A DNA stretch of 64,000 nt from assembly GCA_945862265.1 (NCBI GenBank), contig CAMAXP010000009.1:48180-112179 (forward strand). Reading direction: 5' to 3'. This document shows positions 25,184 to 33,544 of this stretch, piece after piece; the first letter of the stretch is position 1, and every line of letters starts with the position of its first letter. The notes beneath the pieces are model-generated. The model was not told where the DNA came from, searched no databases, and was given only the letters and a program-made list of their open reading frames with translations. This DNA is from Bordetella parapertussis. Lineage in GTDB: Bacteria > Pseudomonadota > Gammaproteobacteria > Burkholderiales > SG8-39. The translations under genes and the position numbers were made by a program.

Positions 25184-26943
25184 GGCGTCTCGGCGGTCCG
25201 GCCTGGAAAATGGCCCTGTTCCTCGCGGCCGGTGGCGTACCGCTGGCCGGCAATGCCTATTACACAACCTTTGCCTTCACGATCTTGATCGCCTTTGTGC
25301 TGGCGCAGAGCTGGGATTGGGTCGCGGGCGAAATGGGGTACGTGAACCTCGGGCACTACTGCTTCTACGGGATCGGCGCTTACGCGTTCGCCATCGTGCT
25401 GGTTGCAAAGTATCCGGTTGTACTGGCGATGCTGTTCGCGCTGATGGCTACCGCGATTGCGGCCGCAGTGTTCGCGTTTCCGCTGTTCCGCCTCAAGGGG
25501 GATTACTTCGCGTTCGGTACGCTGGCCCTGCTGCCACTGGCGGAGGTGCTTGCGCTGAACATGGTTCCGGTTACCAACGGCTCCGACGGAATCGTGTTGC
25601 CGCCCGACAACGTATTAGGTGAGGCCTATTACATTGCGCTGGCGGTTTGTGTGGCCACCGTGATCGTCACCGGGTGGCTCACCCACGTCCGGTTCGGGTA
25701 CGCGCTCAAGAGTATCCGCAACGACGAGGAAGTGGCGGAGGTCATGGGCATCCGCATCTTCCCGGTCAAGGTCGCAGTGATTGTTCTAGCCGCCGCGTTC
25801 GCCGGACTGGCGGGGGGCGTACAGGCCTGGCAGATGAGCTTCATCGACCCCGGCACGGTGTTCGGGCTCAACGTGGCACTCGTGCCGGTGGCGATGGCGC
25901 TGCTCGGCGGCTCGGGCCTGCTGTGGGGGCCGTTGGTCGGGGTGCTGTTGCTCGCCACGATGCAGCAGTGGCTGCTGGTCAACGTGACGGGATACCAGGC
26001 GACCATCTACGGCACGGTGATCCTGCTGATCGGCCGCTTCATGCCGGGCGGGCTGTTGCGCGCAAGTTGGGTGCGCGAGCGGCGCTGGCTCTCCGGCCTC
26101 GTCCAGGAGCACCACGAGCGAATCACTGGCACCGGGGCGGCGCGGCAGGTGAGCGGGCAGTTGCCCCTCGCAGTGCGCCCCACGGATCGCTCGCGCCCGA
26201 TGCTCGAGTGCCGCGAGGTGAGCATGACGTTCGGCGGAAACGTGGCGGTCAACGCGGTCAGCCTCAGCATCATGCAGGGTGAAATAGTAGGGCTGGTCGG
26301 CGCCAACGGGTCCGGCAAGACGACGCTGTTCAACTGCATCTCCAAGGTCTATGAGCCGGTGGGCGGCGGGATCCTGCTCGACGGCCGGCCGCTTGCCGGG
26401 CTGCGCCGGGACCAGGTGGCGCACCTGGGTGTGGGGCGGACCTACCAGATTCCGCGACCGTTCGGCGATCTCACTGTGCAGGAGAACATTGCCGTGCCCC
26501 TCATGTTCGGCGAGGACCGGCTCGGCCCGCGCGAGGCGCTGGACCAGGCGCGCGAGTTCGTCGCCTATGCGCGGCTCGATGCGCGGCTCACCGATCGGGC
26601 GGACGCGCTTTCGCCGCAGGAGAGGAAGGCGCTCGAGTTCGCGCGGGCGCTGGCCTGCAAGCCGAAGCTGCTCCTCGTCGACGAAGTGGCCTCGGGCCTC
26701 ACGCCGATGGAGATCAAGCGCTTCGTTGAGTTGATCCGCGACGTGCGCGACCGCTACGGCATCACAGTGGTCTGGGTGGAGCACATCTTCTCGGCACTCG
26801 CGCAGGTGGTGGACCGGGTCATCGTGCTGGAGCAGGGAGAGGTGATCGCCGACGGAGTGCTGGGCGACGTAGTCAAGGATGAGCGCGTGCTGCGCACCTA
26901 CCTCGGCGGGGCGGCGCAGAAGGCGGCGGTGAGTGATGCTTGA
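25180..26943 (+). CDS. Fused ABC permease-ATPase (LivM-LivG type)
   Basis: 587 residues. Residues 1 to about 310 are a LivM-like permease with GEMGYVNLGHYCFYGIGAY and the loop SIRNDEEVAEVMGI; from about 345 a complete LivG-like ATPase follows. Walker A is GANGSGKT (374-381) and Walker B LLLVDE (497-502). The signature motif is LSPQE (477-481) instead of LSGGQ, a variation seen in part of the LivG group. Linking one channel half to one ATPase fixes their stoichiometry. The ATG overlaps the LivH stop by ATGA, and the ORF ends inside the start region of LivF. Confidence 0.93.
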   Translation: MRRLGGPAWKMALFLAAGGVPLAGNAYYTTFAFTILIAFVLAQSWDWVAGEMGYVNLGHYCFYGIGAYAFAIVLVAKYPVVLAMLFALMATAIAAAVFAFPLFRLKGDYFAFGTLALLPLAEVLALNMVPVTNGSDGIVLPPDNVLGEAYYIALAVCVATVIVTGWLTHVRFGYALKSIRNDEEVAEVMGIRIFPVKVAVIVLAAAFAGLAGGVQAWQMSFIDPGTVFGLNVALVPVAMALLGGSGLLWGPLVGVLLLATMQQWLLVNVTGYQATIYGTVILLIGRFMPGGLLRASWVRERRWLSGLVQEHHERITGTGAARQVSGQLPLAVRPTDRSRPMLECREVSMTFGGNVAVNAVSLSIMQGEIVGLVGANGSGKTTLFNCISKVYEPVGGGILLDGRPLAGLRRDQVAHLGVGRTYQIPRPFGDLTVQENIAVPLMFGEDRLGPREALDQAREFVAYARLDARLTDRADALSPQERKALEFARALACKPKLLLVDEVASGLTPMEIKRFVELIRDVRDRYGITVVWVEHIFSALAQVVDRVIVLEQGEVIADGVLGDVVKDERVLRTYLGGAAQKAAVSDA

Positions 26944-27643
26944 ACTCGAGCACGTGGCCGTGGATCACGGCAGCCAGCGCGCGCTGTGGGATGTGAGCCT
27001 GCAGGTGCGTGAACGCGAGTTGGTCGGGCTGCTCGGCGCCAACGGCGCCGGGAAATCCACCACGCTTGGCGCCATCATCGGCCTGTACCCGGCGGCTTCG
27101 GGGTCATTGCGCTATGCCGGAGAGGCGATCGGCGGGCGGTCCACCTCCCGCAACGTGGCTGCAGGGATCGCGCTGGTCCCGGAAGGCCGTCGACTGTTTC
27201 CGGCAATGACCGTCGAGGAGAACCTTGCGATGGGTGCGTATGCACCGACCGCCCGCCGGGGCGTGCGCGAGGCGCTGGCGCGGACTTACGAGTTGTTCCC
27301 GATCCTCGCCGACAAGCGGCGGCAGGATGCGGGTGAACTTTCCGGCGGCCAGCAGCAGATGGTGGCGATCGGCCGGGCCCTGATGTCCGGCCCCAGCCTG
27401 CTGCTGCTGGATGAGCCCTTCATCGGCGTGGCGCCGATCCTGGTCGAAGAGATCATTCGGGCCTTGCGCCGCATCGCCGCGGGCGGCGTCACGATGTTGC
27501 TGGTGGAGCAGAACATCCATCGCGCCCTTGATTTCGTCGAACGGGCGTATGTGATTGAAAACGGCCGAACGGTGCTCGAGGGCGATTGCGACGCGCTTGT
27601 CGGCAATCCGGAGTTCAGCAACAAATTTCTAGGTCTCGACTAG
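26936..27643 (+). CDS. Branched-chain-type ABC transporter ATPase (LivF-like)
   Basis: 235 residues from ATG 26936; GTG 26933 directly before it is also in frame. Walker A GANGAGKST lies at residues 34-42, then ALVPEGRRLFPAMTVEENL, the LivF hallmark, a canonical LSGGQQQM signature and Walker B LLLLDEP. It pairs with the ATPase half of the fusion protein to energise import. The start overlaps the fusion gene by 8 bases. A short gap of 18 bases separates it from the SDR gene. Confidence 0.94.
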   Translation: MLELEHVAVDHGSQRALWDVSLQVRERELVGLLGANGAGKSTTLGAIIGLYPAASGSLRYAGEAIGGRSTSRNVAAGIALVPEGRRLFPAMTVEENLAMGAYAPTARRGVREALARTYELFPILADKRRQDAGELSGGQQQMVAIGRALMSGPSLLLLDEPFIGVAPILVEEIIRALRRIAAGGVTMLLVEQNIHRALDFVERAYVIENGRTVLEGDCDALVGNPEFSNKFLGLD

Positions 27644-27661
27644 ACCGAAGGGAATGCGGAC

Positions 27662-28423
27662 ATGGCAAAGCGTCTTGAAGGACGAGTAGCAATCATCACG
27701 GGAGCCGCACAAGGCATCGGAGCCGTCTACGCACATGCTCTGGCCGATGAAGGCGCTGCGGTGGTGGTGTCGGACTTGCTTGATGCCGGTCCGGTCGCCG
27801 AGGCGATCCGGCAGGCGGGTGGGCGCGCCCTGGCCCTGAAGACTGACGTGACCGATCCGGCCTCGGCCCAGTCCATGGTGGCGGACACCGTGAAGGCATT
27901 CGGCGCGATCGATATCCTGGTCACCAATGCCGCCCTGTTCGGCAACCTGTCGCTGAAGCCCGTGACCGAGATCGACAGCGCCGAGTGGGACCGTGTGATG
28001 GCGGTCAACGTGCGCGGCGTGTTCGAGTGCGTGAAGGCGGCCGTCCCGGAGATGCAGAAGCGCAAGTACGGCAAGATCGTCAATATCGCCTCCGGAACCG
28101 TGTTCAAGGGCTCGCCCCTGCTTCTGCACTACGTGACATCCAAGGGGGCGGTCGTGGCGATGACTCGTTGCCTCGCGCGTGAGTTGGGCGACGACGGCAT
28201 CCGGGTCAATACCCTGGCGCCGGGCCTGGTGATGAGCGACAACGTTATCGCAAACCCTGCGTGGAAGGGCGCGATCGTCGCCAACAACATAGCCAGCCGT
28301 GCAATCAAGAAGGATCTGTATCCGTCAGACCTGACCGGGACCCTGGTGTACCTGTGCTCGGCCGAAAGTGATTTCGTTACCGGGCAGGTGGTGGTGGTGG
28401 ACGGCGGTTCGGTGATGCACTGA
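27662..28423 (+). CDS. SDR family oxidoreductase
   Basis: 253 residues, a classical short-chain dehydrogenase. Nucleotide binding is through TGAAQGIG (13-20); the acidic residue after strand 2 (VVVSDLL) favours NAD over NADP. The catalytic residues N116, S144, Y157 and K161 are all present. It ends with VVVDGGSVMH. The gene is the fifth of the importer operon, so it probably oxidises an alcohol or dihydrodiol in the breakdown of the imported compound; together with the divergent Rieske enzyme that would fit an aromatic pathway, by inference. Confidence 0.94.
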   Translation: MAKRLEGRVAIITGAAQGIGAVYAHALADEGAAVVVSDLLDAGPVAEAIRQAGGRALALKTDVTDPASAQSMVADTVKAFGAIDILVTNAALFGNLSLKPVTEIDSAEWDRVMAVNVRGVFECVKAAVPEMQKRKYGKIVNIASGTVFKGSPLLLHYVTSKGAVVAMTRCLARELGDDGIRVNTLAPGLVMSDNVIANPAWKGAIVANNIASRAIKKDLYPSDLTGTLVYLCSAESDFVTGQVVVVDGGSVMH

Positions 28424-28434
28424 TTTTCCGGCGC

Positions 28435-28456
28435 CAGTGAGCGGGCATCCTCACTG
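28435..28456. terminator. Inverted repeat between convergent SDR and Fic genes
   Basis: CAGTGAG (28435-28441) pairs perfectly with CTCACTG (28450-28456) over an 8-base loop. No T-run follows on either strand, so it is only a weak terminator candidate. Confidence 0.3.
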
Positions 28457-28464
28457 TTCGCCGA

Positions 28465-29583
28465 TCAGCGTCGAGAAATCTCATAAGCCGTACTCCGTCC
28501 GCCCCCCGGCGTCTTCGTCAATATCCCGAGCGCCACCAGCTCGTTGATGTCGCGCAGTGCGGTGTCGGGCGAGCACTTCGCAATGGCGGCCCACTTGCTG
28601 CTGGTGAGCTTGCCCTCGAACCCATCCAGCAGTCGGTTGAGCAACTTGATCTGCCGCTCGTTCATCGGCGTGCCGGACCAGCGCTGCCAGAAATCCGCCT
28701 TCGTCATGACAGCGGAGAGCATCGCCTCCGCCCCCTGTATCGCGCGCAACAGGCAGCCGAGGAACCATTCAAGCCAGCCCGTGACATCGAGCGAGCCCTT
28801 CTGGGTGCGCTCCAGCATCTCGTAGTAGTCCTTTCGCTCTCGCTGGATTTGCGCCGACAGGCTGTAGAACCGCTGCGATGATCGTTCGGCGCGAGCCAAT
28901 GCCATATCCCCGACCGCCCGGGCGATACGGCCGTTCCCATCGTCAAACGGGTGGACGGTCACGAACCACAGATGCGCGAGGCCCGCCTTGATCAACGGAT
29001 CTTCTTCCTGGTCGGCGTTGAACCACAACAGCAGGTCCGACATCTCGGCGTCCAGTCGATTGGCAGGTGGCGCTTCGAAGTGCACTTTTTGGCGACCTAT
29101 GGAACCGGACACTACTTGCATGGGGCCGCTTGAATCGTTGCGCCAGGTCCCTGTGCGAATCAGCGCCATGCCGCTGTAGCCGGTCGGGAAAAGCGCGGCG
29201 TGCCAACCAAACAATCGCTCTGGCGTAAGCGCCAGGGGATGCTGGGTGGTCGCATCCAGCACCATGTCGACGACGCCATCTACATGCCGGTCGGCGGGCG
29301 CCAGGGCGCCGATGTCTACTCCCAGGCGACGCGCGACCGAGGAGCGGACTGCGTCAGGATTGAGACGTTCGCCTTCAATCTCGCTGGTTTTTAGCACGTC
29401 TTCGGTCAACACTTGCACGGTGGCCTGCTCACGCAGTCCCATCCCGAGGCCCTGCATCCGTCCGAGCAAGTTGCCCTGCGCCCGGTGAACCTGGCCGAGC
29501 AGGTTCAGTAGCTTGTGGATGTCATAGCGCCAGTGCGGCCAGTCCTGCTGCTGCCAGAGGTAAGTATTTTCTCCTCTATTCAT
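28465..29583 (-). CDS. Fic family protein (AMP-transferase fold) with N-terminal DUF4172
   Basis: 372 residues. The N-terminus TYLWQQQDWPHWRYD is a DUF4172 opening. The inhibitory helix motif [S/T]xxxE[G/N] is TSEIEG at residues 66-71, N-terminal to the Fic core, so this is a class II, self-inhibited Fic protein. The catalytic loop HPFDDGNGR is intact at 211-219. The C-terminal 80 residues form a winged-helix-like domain (KWAAIAKCSPDTALRDINEL). It should transfer AMP (or another nucleotide moiety) to a protein Ser/Thr/Tyr, and relief of inhibition is needed. It has no partner antitoxin gene nearby, which agrees with built-in inhibition. The ATG at 29583 has no obvious ribosome-binding site and sits in a locally AT-richer patch. 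Confidence 0.93.
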   Translation of the reverse strand: MNRGENTYLWQQQDWPHWRYDIHKLLNLLGQVHRAQGNLLGRMQGLGMGLREQATVQVLTEDVLKTSEIEGERLNPDAVRSSVARRLGVDIGALAPADRHVDGVVDMVLDATTQHPLALTPERLFGWHAALFPTGYSGMALIRTGTWRNDSSGPMQVVSGSIGRQKVHFEAPPANRLDAEMSDLLLWFNADQEEDPLIKAGLAHLWFVTVHPFDDGNGRIARAVGDMALARAERSSQRFYSLSAQIQRERKDYYEMLERTQKGSLDVTGWLEWFLGCLLRAIQGAEAMLSAVMTKADFWQRWSGTPMNERQIKLLNRLLDGFEGKLTSSKWAAIAKCSPDTALRDINELVALGILTKTPGGGRSTAYEISRR

Positions 29584-29731
29584 GCGGTGATTATGCTCGA
29601 CATTCTCCGCAAGGGCAATATATTTACCGCAATTACTGCGTCGAATGCTTGGTTGCGGGCCTCGCAGAAAGAGAGTGCGCTCGAGTTGCTCGAAGCCCGC
29701 TCATTTCGTCAACAGCGCAATGTAGCCTTGT

Positions 29732-29773
29732 CAGGAGCCAATCTTCAACCAAATTGCTGCCAAACGGCTCCTG
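29732..29773. repeat. Spaced 8-bp inverted repeat after the MFS gene
   Basis: CAGGAGCC (29732-29739) and GGCTCCTG (29766-29773) are perfect reverse complements 26 bases apart, in the 191-bp gap between the Fic start and the MFS stop. The long loop makes a conventional terminator unlikely; nothing else was recognised in this gap. Confidence 0.4.
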
Positions 29774-29774
29774 C

Positions 29775-31016
29775 TCACGCCGGCGCTCGCCAAGGTTCCG
29801 GTTCCCGCTTCATCGTCGCAACAAGCAGCCAGGCCGCGAGTTGCACCACCCCGAGCACCGCAAAGGCCAGCGCATAGCTTTCGGGTGGGTAGCGGCCGCC
29901 CTCGGCGGGGTACACGCGCAGCATCATCCCCGTCCCGATCTGCGCGATGAACGCGAACACAAAAGTCGAGACGTTCAGGGCCGTGTTCAGGCGCCCGGAC
30001 ACGGCCACCGAGAAGTGTCGGGACAGGATGGCGTAGGCGAGCATGGTCGCGAGCGACCCGAACGCATAGGTAAGCAGGAGGGGGAGCTTGGGCAGGCCGG
30101 GCGCAAACGCCAGGCCGAAGAAGCCGGCGACCGATAGCAGCGTTCCCCACTTCATCAGCGTCATGCGCGAGACCCCGCGCGTGGCCATGCGATCCGCGCC
30201 CTGCCCGAAGATGACGGAGGCCACGGCATAGGTCAGCGCAGACCACATCAGCCATTGTGCGGACTCGCCGCGGGACAGGCCCTGGGTATCCATCAGCCAG
30301 GGCACCAGCCACAGCCCGAACAGGGCCTGGTAGCTGCCCTGAATCAGGATCAGCGGCGCCCCGATGCGCCAGAAGGAGGGCGTGGCGAATATCGCCGAGA
30401 TCTTCGACCACTGCTCGCCCCACCCCTCGTGTGCGCCTGCAAGCGGCTTCTCGGGCACGGCAAGGAAGATCCACGCCGAGACCAGCACGGAAAAGCCGGC
30501 CAGTCCCGCGAACATCCCGCGCCAGCCGACCACGCTGGCTGCAAACTCAACGGGTACGGTCGCGGCCACCGCGCCGAGCGCCCCGGCAGCGATGACCCAG
30601 CCGTTGAGCGTCGCCAGCCGGTCGAGCGGGAACCAGAGGGTGAAGGCCTTCATGGACCCCATCAGGCACGCGGAAACGCCGAGACCGATGAGTACGCGCC
30701 CGAATACCAGCGACCCCAGCCCATCGGCGGCTGCAAACGCCGCGGCCCCTGCCGCCGCCACGAGGAGCAACGACGCGGTGACCCGGCGAGGGCCGTAGCG
30801 GTCGAGGAAAATGCCCAGCGGGATCTGCGTCGTGGCGAAGGCGATGAAATAGGCGCTCGTGAGCAGCCCGAGTTCGGCCGATGTCAGCGAGAACGTCCCC
30901 GCGATGTCCTTGGAGATGACCGCGTTGACGTTGCGGAACAGGAACGAAAGGAAAAAGCCTGTCGCAAACGGCAGGAACACGACCAGCAACAGCCGGGCGG
31001 GCAGGGGAGCGTTCAC
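29775..31016 (-). CDS. MFS transporter
   Basis: 413 residues with twelve hydrophobic segments. The A-motif between helices 2 and 3 reads GIFLDRYGPRR, close to the GxxxDRxGRR consensus of the major facilitator superfamily; a long cytoplasmic loop (EKPLAGAHEGWGEQWSKI) separates the two halves. It starts with GTG overlapping the ABC permease stop by GTGA and is the last gene of the 42631-29775 operon. It may import the same pathway substrate or export an intermediate; direction cannot be told from sequence. Confidence 0.92.
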   Translation of the reverse strand: MNAPLPARLLLVVFLPFATGFFLSFLFRNVNAVISKDIAGTFSLTSAELGLLTSAYFIAFATTQIPLGIFLDRYGPRRVTASLLLVAAAGAAAFAAADGLGSLVFGRVLIGLGVSACLMGSMKAFTLWFPLDRLATLNGWVIAAGALGAVAATVPVEFAASVVGWRGMFAGLAGFSVLVSAWIFLAVPEKPLAGAHEGWGEQWSKISAIFATPSFWRIGAPLILIQGSYQALFGLWLVPWLMDTQGLSRGESAQWLMWSALTYAVASVIFGQGADRMATRGVSRMTLMKWGTLLSVAGFFGLAFAPGLPKLPLLLTYAFGSLATMLAYAILSRHFSVAVSGRLNTALNVSTFVFAFIAQIGTGMMLRVYPAEGGRYPPESYALAFAVLGVVQLAAWLLVATMKREPEPWRAPA

Positions 31017-31798
31017 TCAGTCGCAGCGGTTTGCGATGCCGAACCTTTGTCCCAGAATACGATGCGGCTGTGCAGGAAGCGGATCGACAAGCTGCCTGCC
31101 ACGCCCAGTACGGCGAGGCTGATGAGCGCCGCGAACATGGTGTTGGTCTCGAGGTTCACCGCGGCGGCGCTGATGAGATAGCCAAGGCCCTTGGTCGAGG
31201 ACACGAACTCGGCCACCACCGCGCCGATGAGGCCCAGCACCACGGCGATCTGCAGGCCGGCGAAGATGTGCCCCGCGGCCGAAGGGATCTTGATCCGGGT
31301 GAGGATGTGCCAGGGCGAGGCCGAGAAGGCGTGCATCAGGTCGAGCAGGGCCGGGTTGGTCTGCTTCAGGCCGACCGCGGTGTTGATGAACATCGGGAAG
31401 AAGCACACCAGCGCCACCATCACGACCTTGGACTCGAGCCCGAAGCCGAACCACACGATGATCAGCGGGGCCAGTGCGACCTTGGGCATCGACTGCAGGG
31501 CTACGACGTACGGCAGCAGTGTCTGCTCCACGGCGCGCGATTCCGCGAACAGGCATCCGAGCATGAAGGCCAGCGTGCAGCCCAGGATGTAGCCGAAGGT
31601 CATCGACTGGAGCGTGAAGAAGAAGTGCTTCCAGAAAAGGCCTTCGATGTAGCCGCGCTGCAGGGCTTCCAGCACGGCGTAGGGCGTCGGCAGGATGAAG
31701 TTCGGCACCTTGAAGATGCGGATCGACATTTCCCAGACGGTGACCAGCACGACGAATGCGATGGCCGGGTAGAGGACGCTCTTGAGCTTTTCGTTCAT
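31013..31798 (-). CDS. NitT/TauT-type ABC transporter permease
   Basis: 261 residues with about six membrane helices. The BPD_transp_1 domain carries the EAA-like loop near KQTNPALLDLMHAFSASPWH and the following IKIPSAAGHIFAGLQIA, a clear SsuC/TauC-type pattern. It is the inner-membrane channel for the ATPase encoded 10 bases upstream and for one or both binding proteins of the operon. Substrates of this family include sulfonates, nitrate, thiamine precursors and aromatic acids such as phthalate; none can be chosen here. Confidence 0.94.
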   Translation of the reverse strand: MNEKLKSVLYPAIAFVVLVTVWEMSIRIFKVPNFILPTPYAVLEALQRGYIEGLFWKHFFFTLQSMTFGYILGCTLAFMLGCLFAESRAVEQTLLPYVVALQSMPKVALAPLIIVWFGFGLESKVVMVALVCFFPMFINTAVGLKQTNPALLDLMHAFSASPWHILTRIKIPSAAGHIFAGLQIAVVLGLIGAVVAEFVSSTKGLGYLISAAAVNLETNTMFAALISLAVLGVAGSLSIRFLHSRIVFWDKGSASQTAATE

Positions 31799-31808
31799 CG
31801 CAGGGTTC

Positions 31809-32582
31809 TCAGTCGAACTTCACGAGGTCGGTGAACAGCGCGCGCAGCGCGTTGCAGTGCTCGGCAAAAGGCTTTTCGGCCATCGTTTCGAGCGTCCGCG
31901 GGCGCGGCAGGTCGACTTCGAATTCCCGGATCGTGCGCCCGGGCCGGGCCGACAGCACGACGATCCGGTCGGAGAGGAACACCGCCTCGGGAATGGAGTG
32001 CGTGATGAACATGACCGACTTGCCGGCGGCCATCCAGATGCGCTGGAGCTCCATCATCATGTGCTCGCGCGTCATCGCATCGAGGGCCGCGAAGGGCTCG
32101 TCCATCAGCAGCAGGGCCGGGTCGTGGATCAGGCCGCGCGCGATGCCGACGCGCTGCTGCATGCCGCCGGACAGTTCGCCCGGATAGTGGCTGGAAAATT
32201 TCGCGAGCCCCACCAGCTTGAGGAGTTCGAGCGCTTTCGCGCGGCCGGCCTCCAGGTCGAGGCCGAGGGTGCGGATCGGGAGCAGCACGTTTTCCAGCGT
32301 GGTCTGCCACGGGAGCAGGGTCGGTTGCTGGAACACGATGCCCACGTCCGGGCGCGGGCCGGTGATGGGGGTGCCACGCAGCGTGACTGAGCCCCCGGAA
32401 GGCTTGAGCAGTCCGGACACGACCTTGAGCAGGGTCGACTTGCCGCAACCGGAGGGGCCGAGCACGGAAAGGAACTCGCCCTGTCCGAGCGTGGCGCTGA
32501 GGCCTTCCAGTGCCGTGACGGGACCCCGCGATGACGAATAGGTGACGGCCAGGTTGTCGGCGCTGAAGATTGAGTCTGTCAC
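31809..32582 (-). CDS. NitT/TauT-type ABC transporter ATPase
   Basis: 257 residues. Walker A GPSGCGKST at 42-50, Q-loop VFQQPTLLPW, signature LSGGMQQR at 137-144 and Walker B LLLMDEP at 157-163 are all intact, followed by the switch His in FITHS. The PW after the Q-loop is common in SsuB/TauB proteins. It energises the permease encoded next. The start is GTG at 32582, overlapping the Bug gene stop by GTGA, so translation is coupled. Confidence 0.95.
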   Translation of the reverse strand: MTDSIFSADNLAVTYSSSRGPVTALEGLSATLGQGEFLSVLGPSGCGKSTLLKVVSGLLKPSGGSVTLRGTPITGPRPDVGIVFQQPTLLPWQTTLENVLLPIRTLGLDLEAGRAKALELLKLVGLAKFSSHYPGELSGGMQQRVGIARGLIHDPALLLMDEPFAALDAMTREHMMMELQRIWMAAGKSVMFITHSIPEAVFLSDRIVVLSARPGRTIREFEVDLPRPRTLETMAEKPFAEHCNALRALFTDLVKFD

Positions 32583-33544
32583 TGCGACTGTATGCCCAGT
32601 TGTTTGGCCAGCGCACCGAAGCGCTCGATGTCCTTCTGGATCGCGGCGGCGAACTGCTCCGGCGTGGAGCCCATGGGGTCGAGGCTGCGCGCGGCGAATT
32701 CCTTCCTGCCTTCGGCGCTTTGCACGTACTTCGCCGTCTCCTGCTGGATGCGGTCGACGATCGCCTTGGGCGTGCCGGCCGGGGCGACGAGGCCGTACCA
32801 GAAGGTGGAGTCGAACCCCTTCAGCCCCACAGACGCACCCGCGTCAGTGAGGAGCGGGACCGAGGGCATGGACGGCGTGGGAGTCGTGACCCCGTAGCCT
32901 TTGAGGCGGCCTGAATTGACCAGCGGCGTCGAGGCGCCTGGATTGTCGAGGAACAGGGACACCTGGTTGCCGATGAGGTCCGGGTAGACCTGGGAGGCAC
33001 CCTTGTAGTTGATGTCCGCCATCGAGGTCCCGGTCAGGGCCTTGAGTTGCAGCGTGAGCAGGTAGCCGATCGTCGAGGTGCCCACGTTGGCGAAGTTGAG
33101 CTTGCCGGGATTCGCCTTGGCGTAGGCCACCATCTCCGCGATCGAGTTCGCGGGCAGCGCCGGGCTGCCGAGCAGCACGAAGGAGGTGTTCCCGATCATC
33201 GTGATCGGGGCGAAGCTCTTCAGCGGGTCGTAGGGCACGTTCTTCTGCAGAACCAGGGCACCGGGATGGGTGCTGGAGGTGGCAATGCCGATGGTGTAGC
33301 CGTCGGGCGCGGCCTTCGCCACGGCATCCGAGCCTATGGTGCCGCCCGCACCGCCGCGGTTCTCGACCACGACCGGCTGGCCGAGCGCCTCGGCGAGCTT
33401 AGCCGCGACCGAGCGCGCGGTCAGGTCGGTGCCGCCGCCCGGGGGGAAAGGGACCACCATCTTGAGGGCGTGCGAGGGCCAGGATTGTGCGTGTGCAACG
33501 CCGGCCGAGGCGGCCAGCAGCAGGGCTGCGAGGATGCGATTCAT
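32579..33544 (-). CDS. Bug-family substrate-binding protein within an ABC operon
   Basis: 321 residues from the ATG at 33544, which overlaps the aldolase stop (ATGA). The open frame continues upstream for another 302 codons, but that part is only the antisense-free shadow of the aldolase gene. The signal peptide MNRILAALLLAASAGVAHA is followed by QSWPSHALKMVVPFPPGGG, VENRGGAGG and APDGYTI, a typical Bug series. A tripartite-type receptor inside an ABC import operon is odd: it cannot serve the ABC permease in the usual way and no TctAB is present, so it may act as a sensor or a scavenging binder. Confidence 0.94.
   Translation of the reverse strand: MNRILAALLLAASAGVAHAQSWPSHALKMVVPFPPGGGTDLTARSVAAKLAEALGQPVVVENRGGAGGTIGSDAVAKAAPDGYTIGIATSSTHPGALVLQKNVPYDPLKSFAPITMIGNTSFVLLGSPALPANSIAEMVAYAKANPGKLNFANVGTSTIGYLLTLQLKALTGTSMADINYKGASQVYPDLIGNQVSLFLDNPGASTPLVNSGRLKGYGVTTPTPSMPSVPLLTDAGASVGLKGFDSTFWYGLVAPAGTPKAIVDRIQQETAKYVQSAEGRKEFAARSLDPMGSTPEQFAAAIQKDIERFGALAKQLGIQSQ

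Noticed and set aside
28465..29583. Fic protein as part of a two-gene toxin-antitoxin module
   Set aside because: The inhibitory motif is within the protein itself (TSEIEG) and no small partner gene lies on either side.
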